This document shows positions 7,609 to 14,459 of a DNA stretch of 20,891 bases, in pieces. The DNA is from Gemmatimonadota bacterium. GTDB lineage: Bacteria; Gemmatimonadota; Gemmatimonadetes; Longimicrobiales; Longimicrobiaceae. Each line of letters opens with the position of its first letter. Position 1 is the first letter of the stretch. The position numbers were made by a program, and so were the translations under genes. The notes below the pieces were generated by a model. That model was not told where the DNA came from. It did no database searches and saw nothing but the letters and a program-made list of their open reading frames with translations. Location: assembly GCA_019348265.1 (NCBI GenBank), contig JAHWJV010000010.1, positions 1 to 20,891 of the forward strand, in the 5' to 3' direction.

Positions 7609-9090
7609 ATGCGTGTACTGGTGACAGGCGGGACCGGGGTGGTGGGGAAGCCGGCGGTGGACCATCTGCTGGGGCGGGGGCATACCGTGCGGCTGCTCTC
7701 GCGGCACGCAGAGCGCGACGCGAAGCAGTGGCCGGAGCGGGTGGAGCCCTTCCAGGCGACCGTCGGCGACCGAGCGTCCATGGCGGGGGCGGCCGACGGA
7801 TGCGAGGCGGTGCTCCACATCGCCGGGATCGTGGCCGAGACCCCGCCGGAGGTGACCTTCCAGCGGATCAACGTCGACGGCACTCGCTACCTGGTGGAGG
7901 AGGCGCAGCGCGCCGGCGTGAAGCGCTTCGTGCACGTCTCATCGCTCGGAGCGGATCGTGGCGAGTCGGATTACCACCGCTCGAAGCTGGCGGGCGAGCA
8001 GGTAGCGCGCACCTTTCAGCGAGACTGGCTGATCCTGCGGCCCGGGAACGTGTACGGCCCTGGCGACGAGGTGATCTCGCTGCTGCTGAAGATGGTCCGC
8101 GCGCTGCCCGCGGTGCCGGTGGTCGGTACGGGGAGCCAGCCCTTCCAGCCGGTCTGGGCGGACGACGTCGGTCAGGCGCTCGCGCTGTCGGTGGAGAAGG
8201 GCGCCCCCGGCGAGGTGTATCTGCTCGCGGGGCCCGAGCAGACGAGCATGTCCGAGCTGCTGGACATGCTCGCGGAGGTCACCGGCAAGCGCCCGCACCG
8301 GATCCCGATCCCCAACGCGATCGCCTCGTTCGGCAGCCGGCTCATGGAGAGCGCCGGGATAGATCTGGTGCCAGTGAACAGCGACCAGATCAAGATGCTC
8401 GAGGAAGAGAACGTCATCCCGCCCGGCGAGGAGAACGCTCTGATCACGGTATTCGGCGTCCAGCCGACGCCACTCTCCAAGGGGCTCGCCCTGCTGGCCG
8501 ACTCGCTGCCCGAGCAGCTCCCCTCGGAGGGCGTCGGCGAGATGCTCCGCCAGCGCTACTGGGCCGACATCCAGGGGAGCGGGATGACGGCGGAGCAGCT
8601 GATGGAGGTGCTCCGCCGCGAGTTCTCGACGCTCACGCCTGACGGCACCCTGCAGGTCGGCACCGAGCCGGGCTCCAACACGAACCTGGACCCGGGTGCC
8701 ACGATCACGCTCGACATCCCGCTCCGCGGCACGATGCAGGTACGCATCGAAGAGGTGACGCCGGACACGCTGACCATGGCGACGCTCGGCGGTCATCACC
8801 TGGCCGGAGTCATCCGGTTCCAGACGCGCGAGCACGAGGGCGGCCGCCTCCGCTTCGAGATCGTCTCGTACACCCGCGCCGCGAACTGGCTCGACTGGAT
8901 CGGCCGTACCACGGTCGGCCGGCCCCTTCAGCACGCGACCTGGCAGGCCACCGTGCAGGCGGTCGTCGACCGGAGCGGGGGACAGGCTCCCGAAGGAGTG
9001 CAGACCGAGGAGACCACCCTGCCCGAAACGGAGCGGATCGAGCGCTGGGCGGAGGACCTGGTGATGGCGCGGAAGCGCGGGGAAGCATAA
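7609..9090 (+). CDS. NAD(P)-binding SDR/epimerase fused to a DUF1990-like domain
   Basis: Atypical short-chain dehydrogenase of 493 residues. The N-terminal half (1 to about 290) has the nucleotide-binding T-G-G-T-G-V-V-G (6-13), V-S-S-L-G, Y122-x3-K126 (Y-H-R-S-K) and L-R-P-G-N-V-Y-G-P-G, as in NDUFA9-like/UDP-sugar epimerase-like proteins. After a helical linker (about 290-335), the C-terminal part (about 340-455) looks like DUF1990: H-H-L-A-G-V-I-R-F, then a strand ending in S-Y-T-R-A-A-N-W-L-D-W-I-G and a basic helix. The domain assignment is by eye and less certain than the SDR. A GGAGG site a few bases before the ATG at 7609 supports the start. The substrate is unknown; a redox or quinone/lipid role would be inference only. 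Confidence 0.85.
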   Translation: MRVLVTGGTGVVGKPAVDHLLGRGHTVRLLSRHAERDAKQWPERVEPFQATVGDRASMAGAADGCEAVLHIAGIVAETPPEVTFQRINVDGTRYLVEEAQRAGVKRFVHVSSLGADRGESDYHRSKLAGEQVARTFQRDWLILRPGNVYGPGDEVISLLLKMVRALPAVPVVGTGSQPFQPVWADDVGQALALSVEKGAPGEVYLLAGPEQTSMSELLDMLAEVTGKRPHRIPIPNAIASFGSRLMESAGIDLVPVNSDQIKMLEEENVIPPGEENALITVFGVQPTPLSKGLALLADSLPEQLPSEGVGEMLRQRYWADIQGSGMTAEQLMEVLRREFSTLTPDGTLQVGTEPGSNTNLDPGATITLDIPLRGTMQVRIEEVTPDTLTMATLGGHHLAGVIRFQTREHEGGRLRFEIVSYTRAANWLDWIGRTTVGRPLQHATWQATVQAVVDRSGGQAPEGVQTEETTLPETERIERWAEDLVMARKRGEA

Positions 9091-9095
9091 GGGAT

Positions 9096-9123
9096 GTCTT
9101 CAGTCTTCGGTCTTCAGTCTTCG
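9096..9123. repeat. Heptamer tandem repeat E, single arm
   Basis: Four exact 7-nt units, alternating GTCTTCA and GTCTTCG, begin 5 nt after the SDR stop. No complementary arm follows; a different GC-rich inverted repeat comes next. Its words match element A, so this looks like a half element. Confidence 0.75.
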
Positions 9124-9131
9124 CTCCGACG

Positions 9132-9230
9132 CGGGCCCTCACCCGGCGCGAGGGGCCTCACCCGGCGCGGGTGAGCGCCTGGCCGGGTGAGGCCCCTGCG
9201 CGGCGTGAGCGCCCTGCGCCGGGTGCGGGC
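9132..9230. repeat. GC-rich nested direct and inverted repeat
   Basis: CCTCACCCGGCGCG occurs twice in direct order (from 9137 and 9156). The arm 9152-9166 pairs perfectly over 15 bp with 9182-9196 (GCCGGGTGAGGCCCC), with a 15-nt loop. Further weaker complements follow to 9230. It could end the SDR transcript, although no T-run follows. Confidence 0.6.
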
Positions 9231-9252
9231 ACCGATGGATCGCTTCCCCCTC

Positions 9253-9279
9253 TGTCACATCCACGGCCCGTGACGCGTT
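9253..9279 (+). promoter_or_regulatory. Possible ECF-type promoter upstream of the sigma gene
   Basis: TGTCAC (9253-9258), a 17-nt spacer, then CGTT (9276-9279), about 73 nt before the GTG at 9352. ECF promoters often have a -35 with a conserved central trinucleotide and CGTC/CGTT at -10. An autoregulated sigma operon would be expected here. This is a visual match with no second copy to support it. Confidence 0.25.
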
Positions 9280-9351
9280 CTCTGGTGTAACACGGGCGCT
9301 CCGAGAGCCCGCTGGACGCCGCGAAAACGACCCTCCGTCACACGATCACTG

Positions 9352-9879
9352 GTGCGCGCGTTCACCTTGAGCGAATCGGACTCCCGGACCGGATCCTTCA
9401 GCAGCGTTTACCGGACGCTGCACCCTTCGTTGCTGCGCTATCTCGAGCGGCTGACGGGGGAAAAGGATGCGGCGGAGGATGTTGCACAGGAAGCGTTCAT
9501 GCGCCTGCTGCAGCGTCCGGAGCTCACGGACGAGGCGGCGCGGCTATGGCTCTTCACGGTGGCCACCAACCTGGTACGAGACCGGGGTCGGGCGGCGACG
9601 CGACAGAGCCGACTTCTGAAGACGTCGCCCGTTCCAATTCCGACGAGCGAGCCGCTCCCCGACGCGGTTGCCGAGCGCGCTGACGAGGTGGCTCGGGTAC
9701 GCCGCGCCCTGGATCTGCTTTCCGAGCGCGACCGCCAGATCCTGCTCATGAGGCAGGAGGGCTTCCGCTACGGGGAGATCGCGCAGAGCGTGGATGTATC
9801 CGCGAGCTCCGTAGGGACGCTGATCGCGCGAGCACTGAAGCGCTTCGCGAGCGCATACCGCACAGGCGAGGTTTCATGA
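9352..9879 (+). CDS. ECF (group IV) RNA polymerase sigma factor
   Basis: Directs RNA polymerase to a stress or surface-signal regulon, with its partner anti-sigma factor encoded next. The 175 residues show region 2 (Y-R-T-L-H-P-S-L-L-R-Y-L, then D-A-A-E-D-V-A-Q-E-A-F-M-R-L-L, about 22-56) and region 4 (L-S-E-R-D-R-Q-I-L-L-M-R, then a helix-turn-helix G-E-I-A-Q-S-V-D-V-S-A-S-S-V-G-T-L, about 123-160), with no region 3, as usual for ECF factors. The GTG at 9352 is the first start in the frame; no convincing Shine-Dalgarno is seen and a later start would cut only the leader. Its TGA overlaps the anti-sigma ATG (ATGA at 9876), indicating translational coupling. Confidence 0.92.
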   Translation: MRAFTLSESDSRTGSFSSVYRTLHPSLLRYLERLTGEKDAAEDVAQEAFMRLLQRPELTDEAARLWLFTVATNLVRDRGRAATRQSRLLKTSPVPIPTSEPLPDAVAERADEVARVRRALDLLSERDRQILLMRQEGFRYGEIAQSVDVSASSVGTLIARALKRFASAYRTGEVS

Positions 9880-10646
9880 ATCACATGGACGAAGGGCTGC
9901 TCCAGGCGTACGCCGATGAGGAGCTTGCCGGTCACGCTCGGACGACCGTGGAGGGCCATCTCGGCACATGCTTGTCCTGCCACGCGGAGCTCGACGAGCT
10001 GCGCTCTGCTTCCGAGGAGCTGACCCGTGGCCTGCTGCTGCTGAGCGATCCCCAGGCCGAGATCGACCAGTACGCGGTCGGCTGGCCCCGCCGGCCGGGA
10101 GCGAAACGGCTGACCCGCATGGCGGCGCTGCCGCGTGCCGCGGTGCTGGTGCTCGCTCTGGGGACCGCGGCCGCCGCCATGATACCCGGGTCTCCGGTGT
10201 ATCGCCTGATCAACCCTGCACCGCGCGCCGCGCAGGTAGAGAGCGCCGCTCCACCCTCGGCCGCGCAGCCCATCGCTACGAGCACGGCGGCAGCGGCGGC
10301 CGCCGCGCCGGCCGAAGCAGGGGTGTCCATCGAGCCTCTGAACGGTGAAGTGCGGGTGGTGCTCCGCGCTGGGTCCGAGCTGCGCGTCCGAGCGTCCATC
10401 GCTAGCTCGCCCCGCGCGGGTGTCTTCGCCACGGGCGCCGCCGCCCAGGCACGCTTCGATGCCTCCCCCGGGCGGATCGAGGTGACTGGCGCCGAGTCGG
10501 GCGATCTCCGCATCGAGATGCCGCGCGGCGCCGTCACCACCGTGATGGTGAATGGGCGAGACTACCTGCGCTCCACCGATGGGGAGATCCAGCTCTTCGC
10601 ACCCGCCGATTCCCGCGCCGACGCGGAGGTCACCTTCCACCCGTGA
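9876..10646 (+). CDS. Zinc-finger anti-sigma factor, single-pass membrane protein
   Basis: Expected to hold the ECF sigma factor at the membrane until a signal releases it. The 256 residues have an N-terminal ZAS motif H28-x3-C32-x2-C35 (G-H-L-G-T-C-L-S-C-H). One transmembrane helix lies at about 86-103 (A-A-V-L-V-L-A-L-G-T-A-A-A-A-M). An Ala-rich linker leads to a beta-rich outer domain (about 150-256) with R-V-V-L-R-A-G-S-E-L-R-V and I-E-M-P-R-G-A-V-T-T-V-M-V. The outer domain is loosely FecR-like, but I cannot assign it. The gene overlaps the sigma gene by 4 nt and the receptor gene by 4 nt (GTGA at 10643), so all three form one operon. Confidence 0.88.
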   Translation: MNHMDEGLLQAYADEELAGHARTTVEGHLGTCLSCHAELDELRSASEELTRGLLLLSDPQAEIDQYAVGWPRRPGAKRLTRMAALPRAAVLVLALGTAAAAMIPGSPVYRLINPAPRAAQVESAAPPSAAQPIATSTAAAAAAAPAEAGVSIEPLNGEVRVVLRAGSELRVRASIASSPRAGVFATGAAAQARFDASPGRIEVTGAESGDLRIEMPRGAVTTVMVNGRDYLRSTDGEIQLFAPADSRADAEVTFHP

Positions 10647-12943
10647 GGCCTGAAGTGCGAGAGCGCGAGAGCGCCAAAGTGAGAAAGTGCCAAGCTGCAC
10701 CGCCGGGCGAGCCGTTGCGTTCGCGCTGCCGCGCTCCCGCACTTTCGCACTTTCGCACTTTGGCCCTGATCGCCGCCCTCTGCGTCCCCGCCGACCTCTC
10801 CGCGCAGACGGTGGTCCGCGGGCAGATCCGGAGCGAGGGAACGGGCGTTCCGCTGTCCGGTGCGGTGGTGGAGGTTCGCGGTGCGGGTGCGGTACGCTCG
10901 GCCACGGCGGGCCCGAACGGCGGCTACGAACTGCGGGAGGTCGCGGCGGGTCGGAGGGTGGTCCGGGCCCACCACCTCGGATACTCCCCCTTCGAAGTGG
11001 AGGTGGTGGTGTCGGCCGGACGGGAGCTCGAGCTGGACATAGCGCTGCGACCGGAGCCGCTCGTGCTCGCGCCGCTTCGGGTGGACGCCGGCTCGCCGGC
11101 GCCAGGCAGGGACACCACAGCGGCTCCCCGAGCGGAGCTGGGGATGGCGAGCGACCGGGTGCTGCAGAGCTCCCCGGGAATGACCGAGCTCGGGCTCGGC
11201 GACGCCGCGGAGGGCTCGCCGGGCCAGGATCCGGTGGACCCCTCAGACGTGCTTTACGTCCGTGGAGCCGGGACGGACCTGAAGCTGGTCTACCTCGACG
11301 GCGCACCCGTGTTCGCACCCTTCCCGCTCGGCGGGCTGATGGACCCTTTCACGCCCGACCTGCTCCAATCCGCCGACATCTATCTGGGCGGCGCCCCCGC
11401 CCGGTATGACGGCGGCCTTTCCTACGTGCTCGACCTGCGCACGCGCGGTGTCCGCTCCGACCGCCTCCACTCGACGGGAGCCACCGACCTGCTGGCGGCA
11501 CGGGCGCTGATCGAAACGCCGATTGGCTCGCGCGCCGGGTTGCTGCTCGCCGCCCGCAGCGTCCACGACCTCGGCACCGGCCGTGTGGCGGGCCACCCGC
11601 TGCCGTACGACTATCGGGAAGGGCTCGCCCGCGGCGACCTGCGTTTCGGCGAGACCGGGACCATCAGCCTCACGGCGTTTCGGAACGGCGAGGAGGTGTG
11701 GCTGGGCGGGTCGGGGGCCCGCGATAGCGTCATCGGGTGGGGGAGCTCCGCGCTCTCGCTGCGATACCGCGGCAACATAGGCGAAACGACCGCGGAGCTG
11801 ACCGCCGCGCTCAGCGATTTCGATGCGCGGCTCCCGGCGCTCGGCGAGCGCCGCACCGTCATCGAGGGGTGGGCGAAGCGGTCGCGACTCGCGGCCGATT
11901 TCCTCCGCAGCAAGGAAGGTGTCGTGGTCCGGTACGGCGCCTCCTACGACGGGCAGCACCAGGGGTACGAGCGCTACGCGCGACCGACCGGGCAGCGGGC
12001 GGAGGTGGCGGCAAGCGCCGACGTCGCTGGGGCCTACGGTGATCTGGGCTGGCAGATCTCGCCGCGAGTGCGGCTGCGCGGCGGCCTTCGCGCGGATCTG
12101 TACACCCGGGAGGGCAGCCTCGCCATCGCTCCTCGGCTCGCCGCTACCTGGCTGGTGACGGAGAGGGCCACCCTGACCCTCGCCGGCGGCCGCTACCACC
12201 AGTATCTCCGCCCGACGGAAAACGGCCTGCTCGGGCGCGACTTCGCGGCGCAGACCGAGCCCGACGCCCTCGCGCTCGGCCGCTCGACGCACCTCGCCCT
12301 GGCACTGGCGCAGGAGCTGTCGGACGGAACGCGCTTCGGCATGGAGGGATACTTCAAGGGGTTCGAGGGGATCCCCGGCGGCGACGCCGCCGCGGCGAAC
12401 GCTTCCGGTGTCGACGTGTGGCTCCGCCGCAGCGTCGGGAGCTGGACCGGGTGGGGGGGCTACTCCCTCGCCTGGCTCTGGTCGCTCCCGGACGAGAACA
12501 GCAACACCCGCTTCGCCGGGCGGCAGCTCCTCACCACCGGGCTTGGTCTCCCGCTGGGCGATCGAGGCACGCTCGAGGTGGGCTTCGCCTACGGGGCGGG
12601 GCTCCCCTACTCGGCCATCCCCATGGCCCGGGCGGAGCTGACTTCTTCAGTCACCTCGGCGATGGACGCTCGCACCGCGCGCCCGGAGAGCAGCGCGGGC
12701 GCTGCCCCGCTCCTCCCGGAGCCGACACGCCCTTACCTCCGGCTCGACCTCGCCGCCGCCCGCAGCTTCACCACCGAGTGGGGCGGTGCCACCACGGAGA
12801 TCGCGCCCTACGTCCGACTGCTCAACACGCTCGGCAACCGCGACGCGCTCTTCTATCGCTACGACCGCGAGCGCGACGATGCCCCTCGCCCTCTGGTCGT
12901 CCTGCCGGTGGTGCCGGTGCTCGGAGTGGAGTGGAAGTTCTGA
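10643..12943 (+). CDS. TonB-dependent receptor-like outer-membrane protein
   Basis: Outer-membrane transporter or signal receptor, third gene of the sigma operon. As read from the GTG overlapping the anti-sigma stop it has 766 residues. Residues 1-39 are translated repeat F. The hydrophobic core T-L-A-L-I-A-A-L-C-V-P and the S-A-Q cleavage site (after about A54) follow. A carboxypeptidase-regulatory-like domain (about 56-140: G-T-G-V-P-L-S-G-A-V-V-E-V, then G-G-Y-E-L-R-E-V) precedes a plug (about 165-270: D-V-L-Y-V-R-G-A-G-T-D, Y-L-D-G-A-P-V) and a beta barrel to the last residue Phe (V-L-G-V-E-W-K-F). The barrel is on the short side for the family. Other in-frame starts are GTG 10655, GTG 10679 and TTG 10760; the last leaves too short an n-region. 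The ligand is unknown. Coupling to the ECF pair suggests surface signalling or sigma-controlled expression. Confidence 0.85.
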   Translation: MRPEVRERESAKVRKCQAAPPGEPLRSRCRAPALSHFRTLALIAALCVPADLSAQTVVRGQIRSEGTGVPLSGAVVEVRGAGAVRSATAGPNGGYELREVAAGRRVVRAHHLGYSPFEVEVVVSAGRELELDIALRPEPLVLAPLRVDAGSPAPGRDTTAAPRAELGMASDRVLQSSPGMTELGLGDAAEGSPGQDPVDPSDVLYVRGAGTDLKLVYLDGAPVFAPFPLGGLMDPFTPDLLQSADIYLGGAPARYDGGLSYVLDLRTRGVRSDRLHSTGATDLLAARALIETPIGSRAGLLLAARSVHDLGTGRVAGHPLPYDYREGLARGDLRFGETGTISLTAFRNGEEVWLGGSGARDSVIGWGSSALSLRYRGNIGETTAELTAALSDFDARLPALGERRTVIEGWAKRSRLAADFLRSKEGVVVRYGASYDGQHQGYERYARPTGQRAEVAASADVAGAYGDLGWQISPRVRLRGGLRADLYTREGSLAIAPRLAATWLVTERATLTLAGGRYHQYLRPTENGLLGRDFAAQTEPDALALGRSTHLALALAQELSDGTRFGMEGYFKGFEGIPGGDAAAANASGVDVWLRRSVGSWTGWGGYSLAWLWSLPDENSNTRFAGRQLLTTGLGLPLGDRGTLEVGFAYGAGLPYSAIPMARAELTSSVTSAMDARTARPESSAGAAPLLPEPTRPYLRLDLAAARSFTTEWGGATTEIAPYVRLLNTLGNRDALFYRYDRERDDAPRPLVVLPVVPVLGVEWKF
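10652..10764. repeat. Octamer inverted repeat F, at the anti-sigma/receptor boundary
   Basis: The left part has GCGAGAGC twice, then the arm 10673-10690, which pairs at 17 of 18 positions with 10747-10764 (GCACTTTCGCACTTTGGC) across a 56-nt loop. The right arm is near-tandem CGCACTTT octamers. The words match element G. It is translated as the leader of the receptor if the GTG at 10643 is used. Confidence 0.75.
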
Positions 12944-12958
12944 ACGGATAGTACGACC

Positions 12959-13007
12959 GTGCAAAAGTGCGAAAGTAACGACTCAGGTTACTCTCGCACT
13001 TTCGCAC
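12959..13007. repeat. Octamer hairpin G, between convergent genes
   Basis: Arms 12959-12979 and 12987-13007 pair at 19 of 21 positions around the 7-nt loop GACTCAG. The words are GTGCGAAA-type octamers as in F. It lies 15 nt after the receptor stop and 17 nt before the opposing namZ stop, a good place for a two-way terminator, although no T-run is present. Confidence 0.8.
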
Positions 13008-13024
13008 TCGCCTACGGCGCCGGC

Positions 13025-14329
13025 TTAGTCTGGATACAGGTCGTACTTCGCCTGGGTGCGCTTCCAGGCGGCGGTCTCCGTCTCCCATCGCTGCCAGATC
13101 GTACGCGGGTCGTCGCCCCGGTCGAAGGCCTGGCGTGCCCAGGCGGACCCCAGCATCTGGGTGAAGCCAGCGTTCTCGATCTTGAACTGCGTCGGGTGGA
13201 GGCGCTTGATCTCGCTCAGGAGCACCAGCGAAGTCCAGACGGGCTGATAGGCGTTGCGGTCGGTGATGGTGAACCGGACCGCCTGCACGTTCTCGCCCCT
13301 GAACGGCACCCATCCCTCCCCCTGCGGCGTGAAGCTGGTGGCGTCGAGCCGGACGCCGGGTACCGTGTACGCCCGCATCCGCTCCAGCAAACCCGCGGTG
13401 TTGAGCCACGGCGCGCCGATGTACGAGAAGGGGCGATCTGTCCCACGCCCGACGGTTACGTTCGTCGCCTCGAAGAGGACCAGCCCCGAATAGTTCAGCG
13501 CCGCCTCGAGAGAGCGGATGTTCGGCGACGGGTTGATCCAGGGGAGACCCGTCTGGTCGAACCAGACGCCCGAACGCCATCCCGCGGCGGGAACGACCTT
13601 CAGGTCCGTGCCGATGTTGAATTCCGCGTTGATGTAGCGCGCGACCTCGCCCACCGTCATGCCGTGGCGTAGCGGGACCGGATAGTAGCCGGTGATCGGC
13701 TGACCCACCGTCCGCATCGCCATCTCCATCGGCGCGGCCTCCGCCCGATGGGTGATCGGGTTCGGCCGGTCGAGGACCACGAACGGGATCCGCTGCTGCG
13801 CCGCCGCCTCCATGGCCATCGCCATCGTCCAGACGAAGGTGTACGGCCGCGCGCCGATGTCCTGCATGTCGAAGAGCAGCACGTCGACGCCCTGGAGCAT
13901 CGCCGCCGTCGGCTTCTGCGTGGAGCCGTAGAGGGAGTGGATCGTCACGCCGGTCTTTTCGTCGCGGCTCGCGTCGATCTTTACCCCGCCCTCGACGCCG
14001 CCGCGCAGTCCGTGCTCGGGGCCATAAAGCGCCACGAGCTGAACGCCCGGTGCGCGGTGCAGCAGGTCGATCGCGCTCTCGCCCGTCGAGCTGACCGCAG
14101 TCTGGTTCGTGATGAACCCTACCCGCTTGCCGCGGACCAGGTGCATCGAATCGCGAAGAAGCACCTCGATCCCGGGCGTGACGCGCTGCTGCGCCGGCGC
14201 GCCGGTGGCCGCCGCCTGCGTTTCGGAGCCACGCTCCGGGGCCTCCGGCTGAGGCACACCGGCGCGGCAGGCCGTCGCGGCGAGGAAGAGGAGCGGCAGG
14301 GCCGACCAGGCTGATTGGCGTCGTGTCAT
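13025..14329 (-). CDS. NamZ-like exo-beta-N-acetylmuramidase lipoprotein (DUF1343)
   Basis: DUF1343 proteins include NamZ (GH171), which removes N-acetylmuramic acid from the non-reducing end of peptidoglycan fragments during wall turnover. About 434 residues. A lipoprotein signal M-T-R-R-Q-S-A-W ... L-F-L-A-A-T-A-C ends in the lipobox Cys, so the mature protein is probably membrane-anchored in the periplasm. Family motifs visible: G-F-I-T-N-Q-T-A, Y-G-P-E-H-G-L-R-G (Glu at about 105), L-L-F-D-M-Q-D-I-G-A-R-P-Y-T-F, L-D-R-P-N-P-I, W-I-N-P-S-P-N-I-R-S and F-E-A-T-N-V-T-V-G-R-G-T-D. The start at 14329 gives a standard lipoprotein signal; ATG 14335 is only two codons longer and equally possible. 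It stands alone on its strand; no MurQ or sugar-kinase gene is near. Family call is firm; exact activity is inference from the family. Confidence 0.88.
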   Translation of the reverse strand: MTRRQSAWSALPLLFLAATACRAGVPQPEAPERGSETQAAATGAPAQQRVTPGIEVLLRDSMHLVRGKRVGFITNQTAVSSTGESAIDLLHRAPGVQLVALYGPEHGLRGGVEGGVKIDASRDEKTGVTIHSLYGSTQKPTAAMLQGVDVLLFDMQDIGARPYTFVWTMAMAMEAAAQQRIPFVVLDRPNPITHRAEAAPMEMAMRTVGQPITGYYPVPLRHGMTVGEVARYINAEFNIGTDLKVVPAAGWRSGVWFDQTGLPWINPSPNIRSLEAALNYSGLVLFEATNVTVGRGTDRPFSYIGAPWLNTAGLLERMRAYTVPGVRLDATSFTPQGEGWVPFRGENVQAVRFTITDRNAYQPVWTSLVLLSEIKRLHPTQFKIENAGFTQMLGSAWARQAFDRGDDPRTIWQRWETETAAWKRTQAKYDLYPD

Positions 14330-14368
14330 GATCATTTCTATCTTGATGCGAACCAGCAGCATCTTCGG

Positions 14369-14430
14369 AGAGTGGACTCTCTGGAACCGGGACCATTCGT
14401 GGGCTAATCCTGCGAATCCCGGACCACTCT
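14369..14430. repeat. Imperfect palindrome H, in a divergent gap
   Basis: AGAGTGG (14369-14375) pairs with CCACTCT (14424-14430), CCGGGA (14387-14392) with TCCCGG (14417-14422), and ATTCG (14395-14399) with CGAAT (14413-14417). Bulges separate the segments and the loop is about 13 nt. GAGAGT-gg-ACTCTC (14368-14381 region) is a second small dyad inside. No 7-8 nt word repeat is visible, so it may be a different or much older element, or a regulatory site for namZ and the acetyltransferase. Confidence 0.5.
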
Positions 14431-14459
14431 TCTCATTCACGAGCGGGGGAGCGGGGCGA

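Noticed and set aside
12822..14396. Minus-strand frame of 524 codons overlapping namZ
   Set aside because: It is a shifted frame of the NamZ-like gene and of the antisense strand of the receptor end; composition is that of a GC shadow.
14328..14459. Longer start for the Eis-type gene
   Set aside because: The added 44 residues cross palindrome H and do not look like an Eis N terminus; the GTG at 14460 has a purine-rich leader and begins at the first GNAT strand.
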